A DNA stretch of 7,261 nucleotides, taken from contig CAKMZU010000007.1 of NCBI GenBank assembly GCA_929200485.1, positions 8,871 through 16,131 of the forward strand, given 5' to 3'. Below are positions 7,059 to 7,261 of the stretch, in pieces. This DNA comes from an uncultured Gammaproteobacteria bacterium (GTDB lineage: Bacteria; Pseudomonadota; Gammaproteobacteria; Pseudomonadales; DT-91). The notes beneath the pieces were generated by a model that was not told the DNA's origin, did not search any database, and saw only the letters and a list, made by a program, of their open reading frames with translations. Each line of letters opens with the position of its first letter. The first letter of the stretch is position 1. The position numbers and the translations under genes were made by a program.

Positions 7059-7261
7059 ATGGATAAATCCCTTCAATCCCATCCATCTGCTTATGAGCGT
7101 TGGTCTTTACTGCCTTTAGTGCTTTTTTTGCTGGTATTTATCGGATGTGGGCTTTATTTCAGTCTATTTGGCGATGCTAAAGGCTTTCATTCCTTTCCGC
7201 CGGTGATGGCAACCTTGCCGAGCATCGCTTTAGCGATTGTGTTGGCAAGAATATTTAAAGC
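7059..7261 (+). CDS. Membrane protein resembling NhaC-type Na+/H+ antiporter, N-terminus only
   Basis: Only the first 67 residues are in the window. After a short polar N-terminus (MDKSLQSHPSAYER) there is a hydrophobic helix at about residues 16-37 (WSLLPLVLFLLVFIGCGLYF), a short loop (GDAKGFHSFPP) and a second helix starting at about 48 (VMATLPSIALAIVLARIF). The LLPL.LFL..FIG.G.YF pattern, a loop with an aromatic and proline, and a second helix with an LP.IALAI pattern resemble the N-terminus of NhaC-family antiporters, which exchange Na+ for H+ across the inner membrane. This is pattern recognition on a short fragment; another multi-spanning transporter is possible. The ATG at 7059 is the first in frame and begins 113 bp from the divergent DUF481 start. 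Confidence 0.65.
   Translation, partial: MDKSLQSHPSAYERWSLLPLVLFLLVFIGCGLYFSLFGDAKGFHSFPPVMATLPSIALAIVLARIFK

Noticed and set aside
6946..7086. 47-residue N-terminal extension of the DUF481 protein
   Set aside because: It would place a non-signal sequence before a clear signal peptide, cross the TATAAT box, and overlap the divergent gene's start.

Overview
The window looks like a chromosomal segment of a moderately AT-rich gammaproteobacterium. The evidence is an smc gene (rather than mukB) followed by zipA, a cell-division gene essentially confined to gammaproteobacteria, and then ligA. That smc-zipA-ligA order is a known gammaproteobacterial arrangement. I cannot name the genus from the sequence.

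Layout, left to right. Positions 1-974 (minus) hold the N-terminal half of NAD-dependent DNA ligase LigA, cut by the window edge. Positions 975-1220 are the zipA-ligA gap, which is bounded by a perfect 16-bp inverted repeat and has a strong hairpin near its centre. Positions 1221-2090 (minus) are zipA. Positions 2091-2411 are a gap with a good sigma-70-like promoter for zipA. Positions 2412-5918 (minus) are a complete smc. Positions 5919-6219 are a gap with a candidate smc promoter, a concentric dyad-symmetry element and a 16-bp-period tandem repeat. Positions 6220-6945 (minus) encode a DUF481 (YdiY-like) outer-membrane protein with a signal peptide. Positions 6946-7058 are a short divergent promoter region. 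Positions 7059-7261 (plus) are the first 67 codons of a membrane protein that resembles NhaC-type Na+/H+ antiporters.

The three minus-strand core genes cover chromosome maintenance and division: Smc compacts and segregates DNA, ZipA tethers FtsZ rings to the inner membrane, and LigA seals nicks in replication and repair. They run in one direction, but gaps of 321 and 246 bp with candidate promoters suggest each can be transcribed separately. The DUF481 gene and the antiporter-like gene diverge from a shared 113-bp region and may both relate to salt or cation stress; that is inference.

No CRISPR array, tRNA, rRNA, transposase or defence system is visible. The protein-coding content is ordinary. 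The least explained signals are non-coding: the 16-bp inverted repeat enclosing the zipA-ligA gap (MITE-like, and supplying the end of the zipA reading frame), the tandem array abutting the DUF481 stop codon, and the concentric dyad upstream of smc.
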